From the NCBI RefSeq assembly GCF_001428125.1, contig NZ_LMSM01000009.1, positions 228,709-292,708 of the forward strand: 64,000 nt of DNA, in the 5' to 3' direction. Shown here piece after piece: positions 30,839-40,854 of this stretch. Position 1 is the stretch's first letter, and each line of letters starts with the position of its first letter. The notes under the pieces are model-generated. The model ran no database searches. It was not told the origin of the DNA and was given only the letters and a program-made list of their open reading frames with translations. The DNA is from Nocardioides sp. Soil774. GTDB lineage: Bacteria > Actinomycetota > Actinomycetes > Propionibacteriales > Nocardioidaceae. Made by a program: the position numbers and the translations under genes.

Positions 30839-31577
30839 CGACAAAGCGGCGACCGCTGCCAAGCGTGACGCCCGGCGCGCCAGGACCGAGCGGGCCCGCG
30901 CGCAGGCCGAGGAGCGCCGCAAGGCCGCCAAGCGCAAGGAGCAGCTCACCCGCTACGGCCTGGTCGCCGGCGTGCTGGTGGTCGTCATCGGTGGCTACCT
31001 GCTGATCAGCAACCTCGGGTCCGACAAGCCGACGACCCCGCCCTCGGGTGCCAGCGCCAGCTACGGCCTGGTGATCGGCGACACCGACGCTCCCAAGGAG
31101 GTCGTGGTCTACGAGGACTTCCTCTGCCCGTTCTGTGGCCAGCTCGAGAAGACCGTCCGCGATCGGCTCGACGCCGCCGTGGAGGCGGGCGACGTCAGCG
31201 TGGAGTACCGACCGCTGCCGTTCCTCGAGGGCATCGACGACTACTCCCCGCGCTCGGCCAACGCCTTCGCCGTCGTGCTCGACGCGTCGGGCCCGGAGGT
31301 CGCCAAGAAGTTCCACGACCTGCTCTTCGACAACCAGCCCTCGGAGAAGGGTCCGTTCCCCGACGACGACGCGCTCGTCGCCCTCGCCGTCGAGGCGGGC
31401 GCGACCGAGGCCGACGTACGCCCCGGCATCGAGGACATGGCCTTCGAGGGCTGGGTCGACGCGGCCGGCGAGGCGGCGTCCAAGGCCGGGGTCAACTCCA
31501 CGCCGACGGTGCTCATCGACGGCGATCCGGCGAAGGGCAAGACCATCGACCAGATCGCCGCGGAGATGGTGGGCTGA
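30804..31577 (+). CDS. membrane-anchored DsbA-like thiol oxidoreductase
   Basis: A 257-residue protein with a highly basic cytoplasmic N-terminus (residues 1-48), one transmembrane helix (about 51-70) and an external thioredoxin fold of the DsbA type. The active site is CPFC (Cys108, Cys111) and the cis-proline loop is NSTPTVLIDG. It forms or rearranges disulfides in exported proteins. It is encoded overlapping the MauE-like gene, its probable redox partner. ATG after GAAGGAAGCC. Confidence 0.93.
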   Translation: MAQKKTSHRTADDKAATAAKRDARRARTERARAQAEERRKAAKRKEQLTRYGLVAGVLVVVIGGYLLISNLGSDKPTTPPSGASASYGLVIGDTDAPKEVVVYEDFLCPFCGQLEKTVRDRLDAAVEAGDVSVEYRPLPFLEGIDDYSPRSANAFAVVLDASGPEVAKKFHDLLFDNQPSEKGPFPDDDALVALAVEAGATEADVRPGIEDMAFEGWVDAAGEAASKAGVNSTPTVLIDGDPAKGKTIDQIAAEMVG

Positions 31578-31604
31578 CCCGGCCCGGCTGCCACACTGCG
31601 GGGC

Positions 31605-32648
31605 GTGAGCCTCACGTCCTTCATCGCCGGCCTGCCCAAGGCCGAGCTGCACGTCCACCACGTCGGGTCGGCGTCGCCGCGGATCGTCTCCGAGCTCGCG
31701 GCGCGCCACCCCGGGGCCGGCGTGCCCGCCGACCTGGAGGCGCTGCGCGAGTTCTTCACCTTCCGCGACTTCGCGCACTTCATCGACGTCTACCTCTCCG
31801 TCGTCGACCTGGTGCGCACGCCCGAGGACGTGCGGCTGCTGACCTACGAGGTCGCGCGCGAGATGGCGGAGGGGCAGAACCTGCGCTATGCCGAGCTCAC
31901 CTGCACGCCGTACACCTCGGTGCTGCGCGGGATCGCGATCGAGGCCTACACCGAGGCCATCGAGGACGCGCGCGTGGCGGCCGAGCGCGACTTCGGCCTG
32001 GTGATGCGCTGGATCTACGACATCCCGGGTGAGTCCGGCATCCCCGCGGCCGACGCCACCCTGGAGTACGCCCTCGAGCACCGCACGGACGCCCTGGTGG
32101 GCTTCGGCCTGGGCGGCCCCGAGATCGGGGTGCCGCGTGCGCAGTTCGAGGAGCACTTCACCGCCGCGCGCGCTGCCGGGCTCCGGTCGGTGCCCCACGC
32201 AGGGGAGACCACCGGGCCCGAGACGGTCTGGGAGTCGCTGCGGCTGCTGGGCGCCGAGCGGATCGGCCACGGCGTCTCGGCCGCCCAGGACCCCGAGCTG
32301 CTGGCACATCTCGCCGACACGGGCGTCGTGCTCGAGGTGTGCCCGACCTCCAACATCGCCACGCGCGCGGTCGACCGCATCGAGGACCACCCGCTGCGTG
32401 CCTTCGTCGACGCGGGGGTACGCGTCACCATCAACTCCGACGACCCGCCGATGTTCGCGACCACGCTCAACCACGACCACGAGGTCGCCGCCGGGCTCCT
32501 CGACCTCGACGAGCACGGGGTCGCCGAGCTCGCTCGCGCGGCGGTCGAGGCCTCCTTCGCCCCCGACGAGGTGAAGTCGCGGATCGGTGCCGAGATCGAC
32601 GCGTACGCCGCCGGCACGGGCCTCTCCGAGGACTTGCCGACCGCCTGA
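31605..32648 (+). CDS. add: adenosine deaminase family protein
   Basis: A 347-residue metal-dependent TIM barrel deaminase. Metal ligands His16 and His18 are in AELHVHHVGS; the catalytic Glu is in VPHAGET, another His in RIGHGVSA and the Asp in NSDDPPMF. It converts adenosine to inosine in purine salvage; the HVHHVGS variant of the first motif is common in actinobacteria, and some members use other purines. GTG start; 27 bases after the DsbA gene. A strong hairpin follows the stop. Confidence 0.92.
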   Translation: MSLTSFIAGLPKAELHVHHVGSASPRIVSELAARHPGAGVPADLEALREFFTFRDFAHFIDVYLSVVDLVRTPEDVRLLTYEVAREMAEGQNLRYAELTCTPYTSVLRGIAIEAYTEAIEDARVAAERDFGLVMRWIYDIPGESGIPAADATLEYALEHRTDALVGFGLGGPEIGVPRAQFEEHFTAARAAGLRSVPHAGETTGPETVWESLRLLGAERIGHGVSAAQDPELLAHLADTGVVLEVCPTSNIATRAVDRIEDHPLRAFVDAGVRVTINSDDPPMFATTLNHDHEVAAGLLDLDEHGVAELARAAVEASFAPDEVKSRIGAEIDAYAAGTGLSEDLPTA

Positions 32649-32650
32649 CC

Positions 32651-32674
32651 CGGCGTGTCGGACCCGACACGCCG
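32651..32674. terminator. hairpin after adenosine deaminase
   Basis: CGGCGTGTCG / CGACACGCCG, ten-base perfect arms, starts two bases after the stop codon. No T-run follows. Between it and 32780 I see no gene. Confidence 0.7.
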
Positions 32675-32780
32675 TGTCGCGCGAACATCCCCCGGATATG
32701 TCGGCCGCTGCCCTTGTCCGGGGCCTCCCGCAGGCGTAGAACTGAGGTGTCGGACGGACCTCGGTCCCGAAGACGCGAGG

Positions 32781-32805
32781 CCCCGGCAACTCATACTTGC
32801 CGGGG
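32781..32805. terminator. hairpin terminator for the 39-aa membrane protein gene
   Basis: CCCCGGCAA / TTGCCGGGG with loop CTCATAC, immediately downstream of the minus-strand stop at 32808. Its loop shares CTCATA with the hairpin at 32988-33016 on the other side of the same gene. Confidence 0.75.
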
Positions 32806-32807
32806 TC

Positions 32808-32927
32808 TCACCTTTTCTCGCGCGCGACGTTGGTCGGGTCCATCGCCGCCACGAGGAACAGCAGTGTGGCGATGCCCGCGAGGACCCCGAGCACGGTCAG
32901 CAGACCCTGGCCGATGTCGTTGGTCAT
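32808..32927 (-). CDS. 39-residue single-helix membrane protein
   Basis: A 39-codon gene encoding one transmembrane helix (LLTVLGVLAGIATLLFLVAAM) with a short basic C-terminus. ATG with GAGAGGGG six bases upstream. It is framed by two GC hairpins, which supports it as a separate transcription unit. Many actinobacteria have such micropeptides; no function is known. Confidence 0.65.
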   Translation of the reverse strand: MTNDIGQGLLTVLGVLAGIATLLFLVAAMDPTNVAREKR

Positions 32928-32987
32928 GTGGAGCCCCTCTCATGAGTGCATGAGTGGTGCTCGTACCCGCCAGCCGGAAAAGGATTC

Positions 32988-33016
32988 GGCCCCGTCACCT
33001 CATACGTGGCGGGGCC
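32988..33016. terminator. GC hairpin terminator
   Basis: GGCCCCGTCAC / GTGGCGGGGCC with loop CTCATAC (one G.T pair). It lies upstream of the 39-residue gene and 77 bases from the tRNA-Arg 3' end, so it may end tRNA-Arg transcription coming from the right. Confidence 0.7.
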
Positions 33017-33092
33017 TGTGTCACATCCTGACGTCGAGCCGCGGCCGTGCGGGGGAGGCCGGGCCGCGTGTCGCGGACGCGACCGCGGTGGG

Positions 33093-33165
33093 CGCCCCCG
33101 GCAGGACTCGAACCTGCAACCAACGGATTAGAAGGCCGTTGCGCTATCCATTGCGCCACGGGGGC
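33093..33165 (-). tRNA. tRNA-Arg (TCT)
   Basis: Minus-strand cloverleaf with acceptor GCCCCCG/CGGGGGC, D arm GCGCAATGGATAGCGC, anticodon loop CTTCTAA (anticodon TCT, reads AGA/AGG) and T loop TTCGAGT. CCA is not encoded. The AGA/AGG codons are rare in this genome. Confidence 0.96.
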
Positions 33166-33225
33166 AAAGCCCGGCCAGTATCCCAATCCCGGCCCTCCGG
33201 TGTGCGGAGGGCCGGGCGGGACGCC

Positions 33226-34623
33226 TCAGGCCGCGGTCGCCGCGGTGGTCGGACGGGCCGTGGTCTCGGCGTCCTCGCGCCACGCTCCACGCCCGCGCGG
33301 GGCGTCGTACGCCGCCTGGTCGAGGATTCCCTCACGCTTGGCCACCAGGGTCGGCACCAGTGCCTGGCCGGTGACGTTGACCGCGGTGCGACCCATGTCG
33401 AGGATCGGGTCGATCGCCAGCAGCAGGCCGACGCCCTCGAGCGGCAGACCGAGGGTGGAGAGCGTCAGCGTGAGCATGACAGTCGCGCCGGTGACGCCGG
33501 CCGTGGCCGCCGAGCCGATGACCGAGACGAAGGCGATCAGCACGTAGTCGGTGATCGAGAGGTCGAGGCCGAAGAACTGGGCCACGAAGATCGCCGAGAT
33601 CGCGGGGTAGATCGAGGCGCAGCCGTCCATCTTGGTGGTCGCGCCCAGCGGCACCGCGAATGAGGCGTAGGCACGCGGCACGCCGAGGTTGCGCTCGGTG
33701 ACCGACTCGGTGACCGGCATGGTGCCGACCGACGAGCGGGACACGAAGGCCAGCGAGATGGCCGGCCAGGCGCCGGAGAAGAACTGCTTGACCGACAGGC
33801 CGTTGAGGCGCAGCAGCGCCGGGTAGACGCCGAGCAGGACGAGGAAGAGGCCTGCGTAGATGGCGACGGTGAACATGCCGAGCGAGCCGAGCGCGTCCCA
33901 GCCGTAGCTGGCGACCGCGTTGCCGAGCAGGCCGACCGTGGCGATCGGGGCGAGGAGGATGATCCACCACAGCACCTTCTGCACGACGGCGAGCGCCGAG
34001 CGCACGAAGGACAGGAACGGGTCGGCCGCCTCGCCGACCTTGAGCGTGGCGATGCCGATCGCGATCGCGACGACGAGGATCTGCAGGACGTTGAACGACA
34101 TGCCGACGGTGCCGTCGCCGTTGTCGTAGCCCTCGAGGCCGAGCACGTTGGCCGGCACGAGACCGGTCAGGAAGTCGAGCCACGACCCGGTGGTGCCCGG
34201 CGCGGAGGCGGCGTCAGCGGTGACGCTCGTGTGGTCGCCGGGGCGCAGCACGAGGCCGAGCACGATGCCGATCGACACCGCGATCAGCGCGGTCGTGGCG
34301 AACCACGCCAGCGTCTTCCAGGCGAGCCGCGCCGCGCCGGTGACGTCACGCAGGTTGGCGATCGAGGCCACGATGGCGAGGAAGACCAGCGGCGGGACGA
34401 CCGCGCGCAGGAGCGTGACGAAGGTGCCACCGATCGTGCTGAGCGTCTCGGTGAGCCAGTTGGGGTCCACCTCGCCGGTGGCCGCGTCGACGCCGTCCGC
34501 GCCCATGCTGCGGGCCACCAGACCGAGGACGACGCCGAGCACGAGTCCGGTCAGGACCTGCACGCCGAACGAGGGGAGCCGGAAGCGGGTGGGCTTCTCG
34601 GTCTCCGTAACAAAAGTATTCAT
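33226..34623 (-). CDS. DAACS dicarboxylate/amino acid:cation symporter, possible cystine importer
   Basis: A 465-residue symporter with eight helices and two re-entrant loops. The serine-rich loop appears as LAFVSRSSVGTMPVTES and the NMDGT-type motif as GATTKMDGCASIY; the last motif is DPILDMGRTAVNVTGQ. This is closest in type to the TcyP/DctA-like branch. A 34-codon cysteine-type leader peptide lies 60 bases upstream, which would fit cystine uptake; the substrate is otherwise unproven. Start chosen at ATG 34623; the upstream in-frame start lacks support. Confidence 0.88.
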   Translation of the reverse strand: MNTFVTETEKPTRFRLPSFGVQVLTGLVLGVVLGLVARSMGADGVDAATGEVDPNWLTETLSTIGGTFVTLLRAVVPPLVFLAIVASIANLRDVTGAARLAWKTLAWFATTALIAVSIGIVLGLVLRPGDHTSVTADAASAPGTTGSWLDFLTGLVPANVLGLEGYDNGDGTVGMSFNVLQILVVAIAIGIATLKVGEAADPFLSFVRSALAVVQKVLWWIILLAPIATVGLLGNAVASYGWDALGSLGMFTVAIYAGLFLVLLGVYPALLRLNGLSVKQFFSGAWPAISLAFVSRSSVGTMPVTESVTERNLGVPRAYASFAVPLGATTKMDGCASIYPAISAIFVAQFFGLDLSITDYVLIAFVSVIGSAATAGVTGATVMLTLTLSTLGLPLEGVGLLLAIDPILDMGRTAVNVTGQALVPTLVAKREGILDQAAYDAPRGRGAWREDAETTARPTTAATAA

Positions 34624-34683
34624 ACTGAAAAGATAACCTTTCGGAGCGGCGCCGCGCACACGCGGGCCGGGGACGCAGGGAGG

Positions 34684-34788
34684 TCAGTCGACGGCGCTGG
34701 TGGAGCGACAGAGCGCGCTCCCGGTGCGCACGAGGTCGACGGCTCGACGCTGCGTCAGCAGGTCGCCGACGGTCGTGGGGGTGCTCAC
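34684..34788 (-). CDS. 34-residue cysteine-type leader peptide
   Basis: A GTG-started 34-codon frame, MSTPTTVGDLLTQRRAVDL followed by VRTGSALCRS and five more residues, stops 60 bases upstream of the symporter gene on the same strand. The pattern RRxVDLxRxxSALC matches the short putative leader peptides that precede sulfur and cysteine genes in actinobacteria, where the Cys codon is thought to sense charged tRNA-Cys. Here the Cys is residue 27. A second frame starting ATG 34809 (MTCCAD) overlaps but has no such pattern. Confidence 0.6.
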   Translation of the reverse strand: MSTPTTVGDLLTQRRAVDLVRTGSALCRSTSAVD

Positions 34789-34869
34789 GATCGGCACAAC
34801 AGGTCATGGCGGCCGCGGATTCCGTGGTTCGGGTCACACGTCAGGAGCCGCCTGACTAGGGTCGGCGGC

Positions 34870-35487
34870 ATGTCCCTCCGCCTCGCCACGCGGCTGCTGA
34901 CCGCCCTCGCGCCCGCCGTCCTGCTCCTGCCCACCGCGGCGCACGCCGAGCAGCTGACGACGGACGACGCGGTCGCGGACGTCGTGACCGTCGGGCCGAC
35001 GGAGGAGGGCCAGGGCGACCTGGCCAACCTCGTGCCCACGCCGGACAACCTGACAGCGGACGTCGTACGCACCGTGGTCGACCACGCCCAGCGCCGCCTG
35101 AGGGTGCGTGTCGACCTGCGCGAGCTCGGCCGCGACAAGCAGCACTTCGCTGTCCTGAGCGTGCGCACGCCCACGGGGACCTTCGAGGTGGAGGCCGACG
35201 ACCTCGGGCACCGGCCGAAGGCCGACATGACCCGCCGTGGGCGCTCCGTGGAGTGCCCGCGGCTGCGGGCCGTCGGCGACCGCGCGTCGTCGCGCGTCAC
35301 CGTCACCATCCCCGCGTCGTGCCTCGGAGGCCCTCGGTGGGTCCGCGTCGGCGTGGGTGTCGCCGTGCTGACGACCGCGACCAACGCTGAAGGCGTGGAG
35401 GAGGTCGCCGTCCTCGCCGACGACGCACAGCGTGCCGGCGACGTCCGCGACCGCATCGCGCTCGGCCCGAAGGTCCACCGCGGCTGA
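34870..35487 (+). CDS. secreted protein of unknown function
   Basis: A 205-residue protein with a clear Sec signal peptide (LATRLLTALAPAVLLLPTAAHA, cleavage after AHA) and a predicted beta-rich mature domain. Two cysteines (in VECPRLR and PASCLGG) could form a disulfide. No family recognised; similar secreted proteins are common in Nocardioidaceae. Divergent from the leader peptide/symporter unit. The stop lies 79 bases before the LLM gene. Confidence 0.75.
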   Translation: MSLRLATRLLTALAPAVLLLPTAAHAEQLTTDDAVADVVTVGPTEEGQGDLANLVPTPDNLTADVVRTVVDHAQRRLRVRVDLRELGRDKQHFAVLSVRTPTGTFEVEADDLGHRPKADMTRRGRSVECPRLRAVGDRASSRVTVTIPASCLGGPRWVRVGVGVAVLTTATNAEGVEEVAVLADDAQRAGDVRDRIALGPKVHRG

Positions 35488-35566
35488 CCCGTCCACCAGC
35501 AGGCAGGTCACCCCGGCGCAGGTGTGACCGGTTGCCAGCCGGGCGCCGCTGCGCTGTGGTGGGTCC

Positions 35567-36580
35567 ATGACCCGGATCGGCTTCCACGCCTCCCATGAGC
35601 AGATCTCGCCACGGGACCTGCTCCGCGACGTCCAGCACGCCGAGGGGTCGGGCTTCGACATGGAGATGTGCTCGGACCACCTCGGGCCCTGGAGCGCCCG
35701 TCAGGGCCACTCGGGCTACGCGTGGTCGTGGCTGGGAGCTGCGCTGGCCACCACCGGCCTCGGGCTGGGCTGCGTGTCCGCACCGGGCCAGCGCTACCAC
35801 CCCGCGGTGCACGCCCAGAAGATCGCGACCCTCGCCGTCATGTTCCCCGGTCGCTTCTGGGTCGCGCTCGGCAGCGGGGAGGCGAGCAACGAGCACGTCA
35901 CCGGCGACCGGTGGCCGGCGAAGGAGGAGCGCACCCGCCGGCTGGAGGAGTGCGTCGACGTCATCCGCCGCCTCCTCGCAGGCGAGGAGGTGAGCCATGA
36001 CGGCCTCGTGCGGGTCGACCGGGCGAGGCTGTGGGACGTCCCCGAACAGCCTCCGCTGCTCGTGGGTCCGGCTGTGAGCGTGGCGTCCGCGGGACGGGTG
36101 GCCGCGTGGGCCGACGGCCTGGTCACCATCAACCAGCCCCACGACACGCTGCGACGTCTCGTCGCGGCGTACCGCGACAACGGGGGACGGGGCCGACTCG
36201 CGCTCCAGGTCCACCTCTCGTGGGCTCCCACCGAGGCGTGTGCCGAGGAGATCGCCTTCGACCAGTGGCGCACCAACGTGCTGGGCGGCGACGTGCCCTG
36301 GGACCTCGAGACCCCGGCGGCTTTCGACGAGGTCGGCGAGCACGTGACGATGGACTCCGTACGACGAGCCGTGCTGGTGTCGTCCGACCCGGCGCAGCAC
36401 GCGGCCTGGCTGGCGGAGTACGCCGAGCTGGGCTTCGACGACCTCTACCTCCACCACGTGGGCCAGGAGCAGGAGCGCTTCATCGACACCTTCGCCGAGC
36501 AGGTCCTGCCGCAGCTGCGGGGCGCGGACCTCGTCCCGGCGACCGTTGCCGCACCCCACACGACCGACCCAGGGAGCTGA
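35567..36580 (+). CDS. LLM-class flavin/F420 oxidoreductase (TIGR03885-like)
   Basis: A 337-residue luciferase-like TIM barrel (MTRIGFHASHEQISP, then EMCSDHLGPW, and GRFWVALGSGEASNEH). This subgroup is known for genes paired with a trehalose synthase-like amylase, exactly the arrangement seen here. Whether it uses F420 or FMN and what it acts on are unknown. ATG; the amylase gene starts one base after its stop. Confidence 0.88.
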   Translation: MTRIGFHASHEQISPRDLLRDVQHAEGSGFDMEMCSDHLGPWSARQGHSGYAWSWLGAALATTGLGLGCVSAPGQRYHPAVHAQKIATLAVMFPGRFWVALGSGEASNEHVTGDRWPAKEERTRRLEECVDVIRRLLAGEEVSHDGLVRVDRARLWDVPEQPPLLVGPAVSVASAGRVAAWADGLVTINQPHDTLRRLVAAYRDNGGRGRLALQVHLSWAPTEACAEEIAFDQWRTNVLGGDVPWDLETPAAFDEVGEHVTMDSVRRAVLVSSDPAQHAAWLAEYAELGFDDLYLHHVGQEQERFIDTFAEQVLPQLRGADLVPATVAAPHTTDPGS

Positions 36581-36581
36581 C

Positions 36582-38255
36582 ATGCAGATCACCGAGACCA
36601 GCGACGTGTGGTGGAAGACAGCCGTCGTCTACTGCCTCGACGTCGAGACCTTCTACGACCTCGACGGCAACGGCATCGGCGACCTGTCCGGCCTGGCCGA
36701 GCGCATCGACTACCTCGCCGAGCTCGGGGTCACCTGTCTGTGGCTGATGCCCTTCTACCCCACCCCCGACCGCGACGACGGCTACGACATCGTCGACTTC
36801 TACGGCGTGGACCCCCGGCTGGGCAACCACGGGCAGCTCGTCGAGGTGCTGCGCACCGCGCACGACCGCGGCATCAACGTCATCGCCGACCTGGTCGTCA
36901 ACCACACCTCCGACCAGCACCCGTGGTTCAAGGCCTCGCGCCGCAGCAAGGACAACCCGTTCCGTGACTACTACGTGTGGCGCGACACCGAGCCGCCCGA
37001 CACCTCGAAGCTCGTGGTGTTCCCGGACAAGGAGGACTCCATCTGGGAGCTCGACGAGCGGACGGGGGAGTGGTACCTCCACAACTTCTACAAGCACCAG
37101 CCTGACCTCAACCTCGCCAACCCCCGGGTGGTCGAGGAGATCCTGCGCATCGTGGGCTTCTGGCTCGAGCTCGGCTTCGATGGCTTCCGGGTCGACGGGA
37201 TCCCCTTCCTGGAGCAGAACGCCGACAACGCGGGCGACCCAGCCCTGGCCGTCGACCCGCACCAGCTCATGCGCCGGATCCGCGCGTTCGTCAACCGACG
37301 TGCCGGTCACGCGATGATGCTGGGCGAGGTCAACCTCCCGCACCCCCAGCAGCGGGAGTTCTTCGGCGGTGACGCCGGCAACGAGCTGCAGATGCAGTTC
37401 GACTTCATCGGCATGCAGGCCACCTACCTGGCCCTGGCCCGGGGGGACGCCGCCCCGCTGGTGGAGGCCCTGCAGGCGCGGCCGGAGATCCACCGGACCT
37501 GCCAGTGGGCCACCTTCCTGCGCAACCACGACGAGCTCACGCTGGACAAGCTCAGCGACACCGAGCGGGAGGAGGTCTTCGCGGCCTTCGGCCCCGACCC
37601 CGAGATGCAGCTGTTCGCCCGGGGCCTCAAGCGACGCCTGCCCCCGATGATGGGTGGCGACCCCCGCCGCATCCGGATGGCCTACAGCCTGCTGTTCACC
37701 CTCCCCGGCACCCCCACGCTCTACTACGGCGAGGAGATCGGGATGGGCGAGGACCTCGCGGCCGAGGGCCGGATGGCCGTGCGCACCCCGATGCAGTGGA
37801 CATCCGGGCGCAACGGGGGCTTCTCCTCCGCGGCGCCGCGCAAGCTGGTGCAACGCGTGGTCCCGGACGGCTATGGCCCCGCCCACGTCAACGTCGCCGA
37901 CCAGCGCCGTGACGCCGATTCCCTCTGGAGCTACATGCGGACCCTGATCGGCACCTACCGGATGTGCCCCGAGCTCGGGTGGGGCGAGTTCTCCCTCATC
38001 GAGCAGCCCGACAGCCGCGTGTTCGCCCACCGCTGCGACCTCGACGACGTCGCCGTCGTCGCCGTCCACAACCTCGGCGCCGACGCGGTGGTGCTCGACC
38101 TCCCGGTCGACGGGCTCGACGAGACGCGTGAGCTCGTCGACCTGTTCAGCCAGGCGGAGGTGGCGACCGGTGCAGGTTCGGTCGAGGTGAGCCTCGAGGG
38201 CTACGGGTTCCGCTGGTACCGCCTGCGGCCGCACGGAGGGCTGCACCTTCCGTGA
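36582..38255 (+). CDS. alpha-amylase family GH13, trehalose synthase-like
   Basis: A 557-residue GH13 enzyme. The four conserved regions are DLVVNHTSD, GFRVDGIPF with nucleophile Asp205, MMLGEVN with acid Glu249, and FLRNHDEL with Asp317. N-terminal WWKTAVVYCLDVETFYD and the aspartate-rich DGNGIGDLSGL are typical of trehalose synthase-type isomerases. It is shorter than maltokinase fusions. Coupled to the LLM gene with AGGGAG at good spacing. It probably interconverts maltose-type sugars and trehalose in the cytoplasm. Confidence 0.9.
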   Translation: MQITETSDVWWKTAVVYCLDVETFYDLDGNGIGDLSGLAERIDYLAELGVTCLWLMPFYPTPDRDDGYDIVDFYGVDPRLGNHGQLVEVLRTAHDRGINVIADLVVNHTSDQHPWFKASRRSKDNPFRDYYVWRDTEPPDTSKLVVFPDKEDSIWELDERTGEWYLHNFYKHQPDLNLANPRVVEEILRIVGFWLELGFDGFRVDGIPFLEQNADNAGDPALAVDPHQLMRRIRAFVNRRAGHAMMLGEVNLPHPQQREFFGGDAGNELQMQFDFIGMQATYLALARGDAAPLVEALQARPEIHRTCQWATFLRNHDELTLDKLSDTEREEVFAAFGPDPEMQLFARGLKRRLPPMMGGDPRRIRMAYSLLFTLPGTPTLYYGEEIGMGEDLAAEGRMAVRTPMQWTSGRNGGFSSAAPRKLVQRVVPDGYGPAHVNVADQRRDADSLWSYMRTLIGTYRMCPELGWGEFSLIEQPDSRVFAHRCDLDDVAVVAVHNLGADAVVLDLPVDGLDETRELVDLFSQAEVATGAGSVEVSLEGYGFRWYRLRPHGGLHLP

Positions 38256-38278
38256 CGGTGCGGTGCGACCCCTGAACC

Positions 38279-39393
38279 TCACCGGGTCAGCAGGACGATG
38301 ACCTCGTAGTGGGTGGTGTGCGGGAACATGTCGAGCACCCGCGCCTCGACCGCGCGCAGCGACGGCATCAGCGCGAGGTCGCGGGACAGCGACTCGGCGT
38401 TGCACGAGGAGTAGACGACGTGGCGCACGCCCGAGCGCTCGAGCCAGCCGGCCAGGTCGGGCCCGATGCCGCGCCGGGGTGGGTTGACCACGACGAGGTC
38501 GGGGACGCTGCCCGCGCCCACGGCGTACGCCGTCGCGTCACCGGCCACGAAGTCCGCGGCCAGCCCGAGCTCGGCCGCCGTGGTGCTCGCCGCCGCGACG
38601 GCGTCGGGCGAGACCTCCACCCCGAGCACCGCTCGGTCCGGCGCGGCGAGGTGCAGCGCGAAGCCGCCGACACCGCAGTAGAGGTCCCAGACGGTCTGCA
38701 CGTCGTCGAGCCCCTCGACCCAGGCGCGGGCCTGCTCGTAGAGGGACTCAGCAACGAAGGTGTTGGTCTGGAAGAACGAGCGCGGCCCCAGCCGCAGCGT
38801 GACCCCCGTGGCGAGCCGCATCGGCAGCGTGTCGTCGCCGGTGAGCACGATCTCGCGCTCGCCCTCCAGCACCGCCTTGTGCTCGGGCTGGACGTTGAGG
38901 GTGACCACGCGCAGCTGCGGCAGGGCCTCGAGCAAGGTGGCGAGCCGCGAGCGGACCCGCGCCTCGAGGGCGGTCGAGCGCACCACCAGGCGCAGCATCA
39001 GCTCGCCGTCGGGTGACTCGGTGAGCAGCACGTGCTTGAGCTCGCCGGCGCGCGCCGCGACGTCGTACGGCGTCAGCCCGGTGCTGCTGATCCACCCGGC
39101 GACGACGTCGAGGGCCGACGTCAGGCCCGGCGAGTGCAGGCCGCAGTCACGCAGGTCCACCCCGGCGAGGTCGCGGTCGAGGATGCCGAGGGTCGGTGCC
39201 TCGACGGTCCCGCCGACGACCATCTTGGCCTTGTTGCGGAAGCCCGCCTCCGCCCCGGCGACGGTCGGCGACCACGACGCGGCGTCGACCAGCGACCGGG
39301 CGTGCGCCTCCTTGTCGGAGAGCTGACGGGCGCGCGGCACCTCTAGCAGCGTGCACGAGCGGCAGCGGAAGGCGTCGTAGTGGTGGCAGTCCA

Positions 39394-39394
<1 letters not shown>
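38279..39394 (-). CDS. 23S rRNA (uracil-5)-methyltransferase, RlmC/TrmA-like
   Basis: A 371-residue SAM-dependent RNA m5U methyltransferase. An N-terminal cysteine cluster (MDCHHYDAFRCRSC, plus DLRDCGLHSP) would hold a 4Fe-4S centre. The SAM fold has VWDLYCGVGGFALHLA, then VVNPPRRG, and the catalytic cysteine is in YSSCNAESLSRDL. The exact target uridine is not known. Start at MDCHHY, overlapping the aminopeptidase stop (TGATG); an ATG nine codons earlier is an alternative. Confidence 0.92.
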
Positions 39395-40785
<1,391 letters not shown>

Positions 40786-40854
40786 GCGGTCACTGTACGC
40801 CCGGAGGGGTGCGCCGAGCGGGGTCGGGCGGCGCTGCTCCGTTAGGGTCGGGCC

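Noticed and set aside
34684..34809. Frame starting MTCCADREHPH upstream of the symporter as the leader peptide
   Set aside because: It runs on antisense-like into the symporter gene without the leader signature; the GTG frame at 34788 has the RRxVDLxRxxSALC pattern and stops before the gene.
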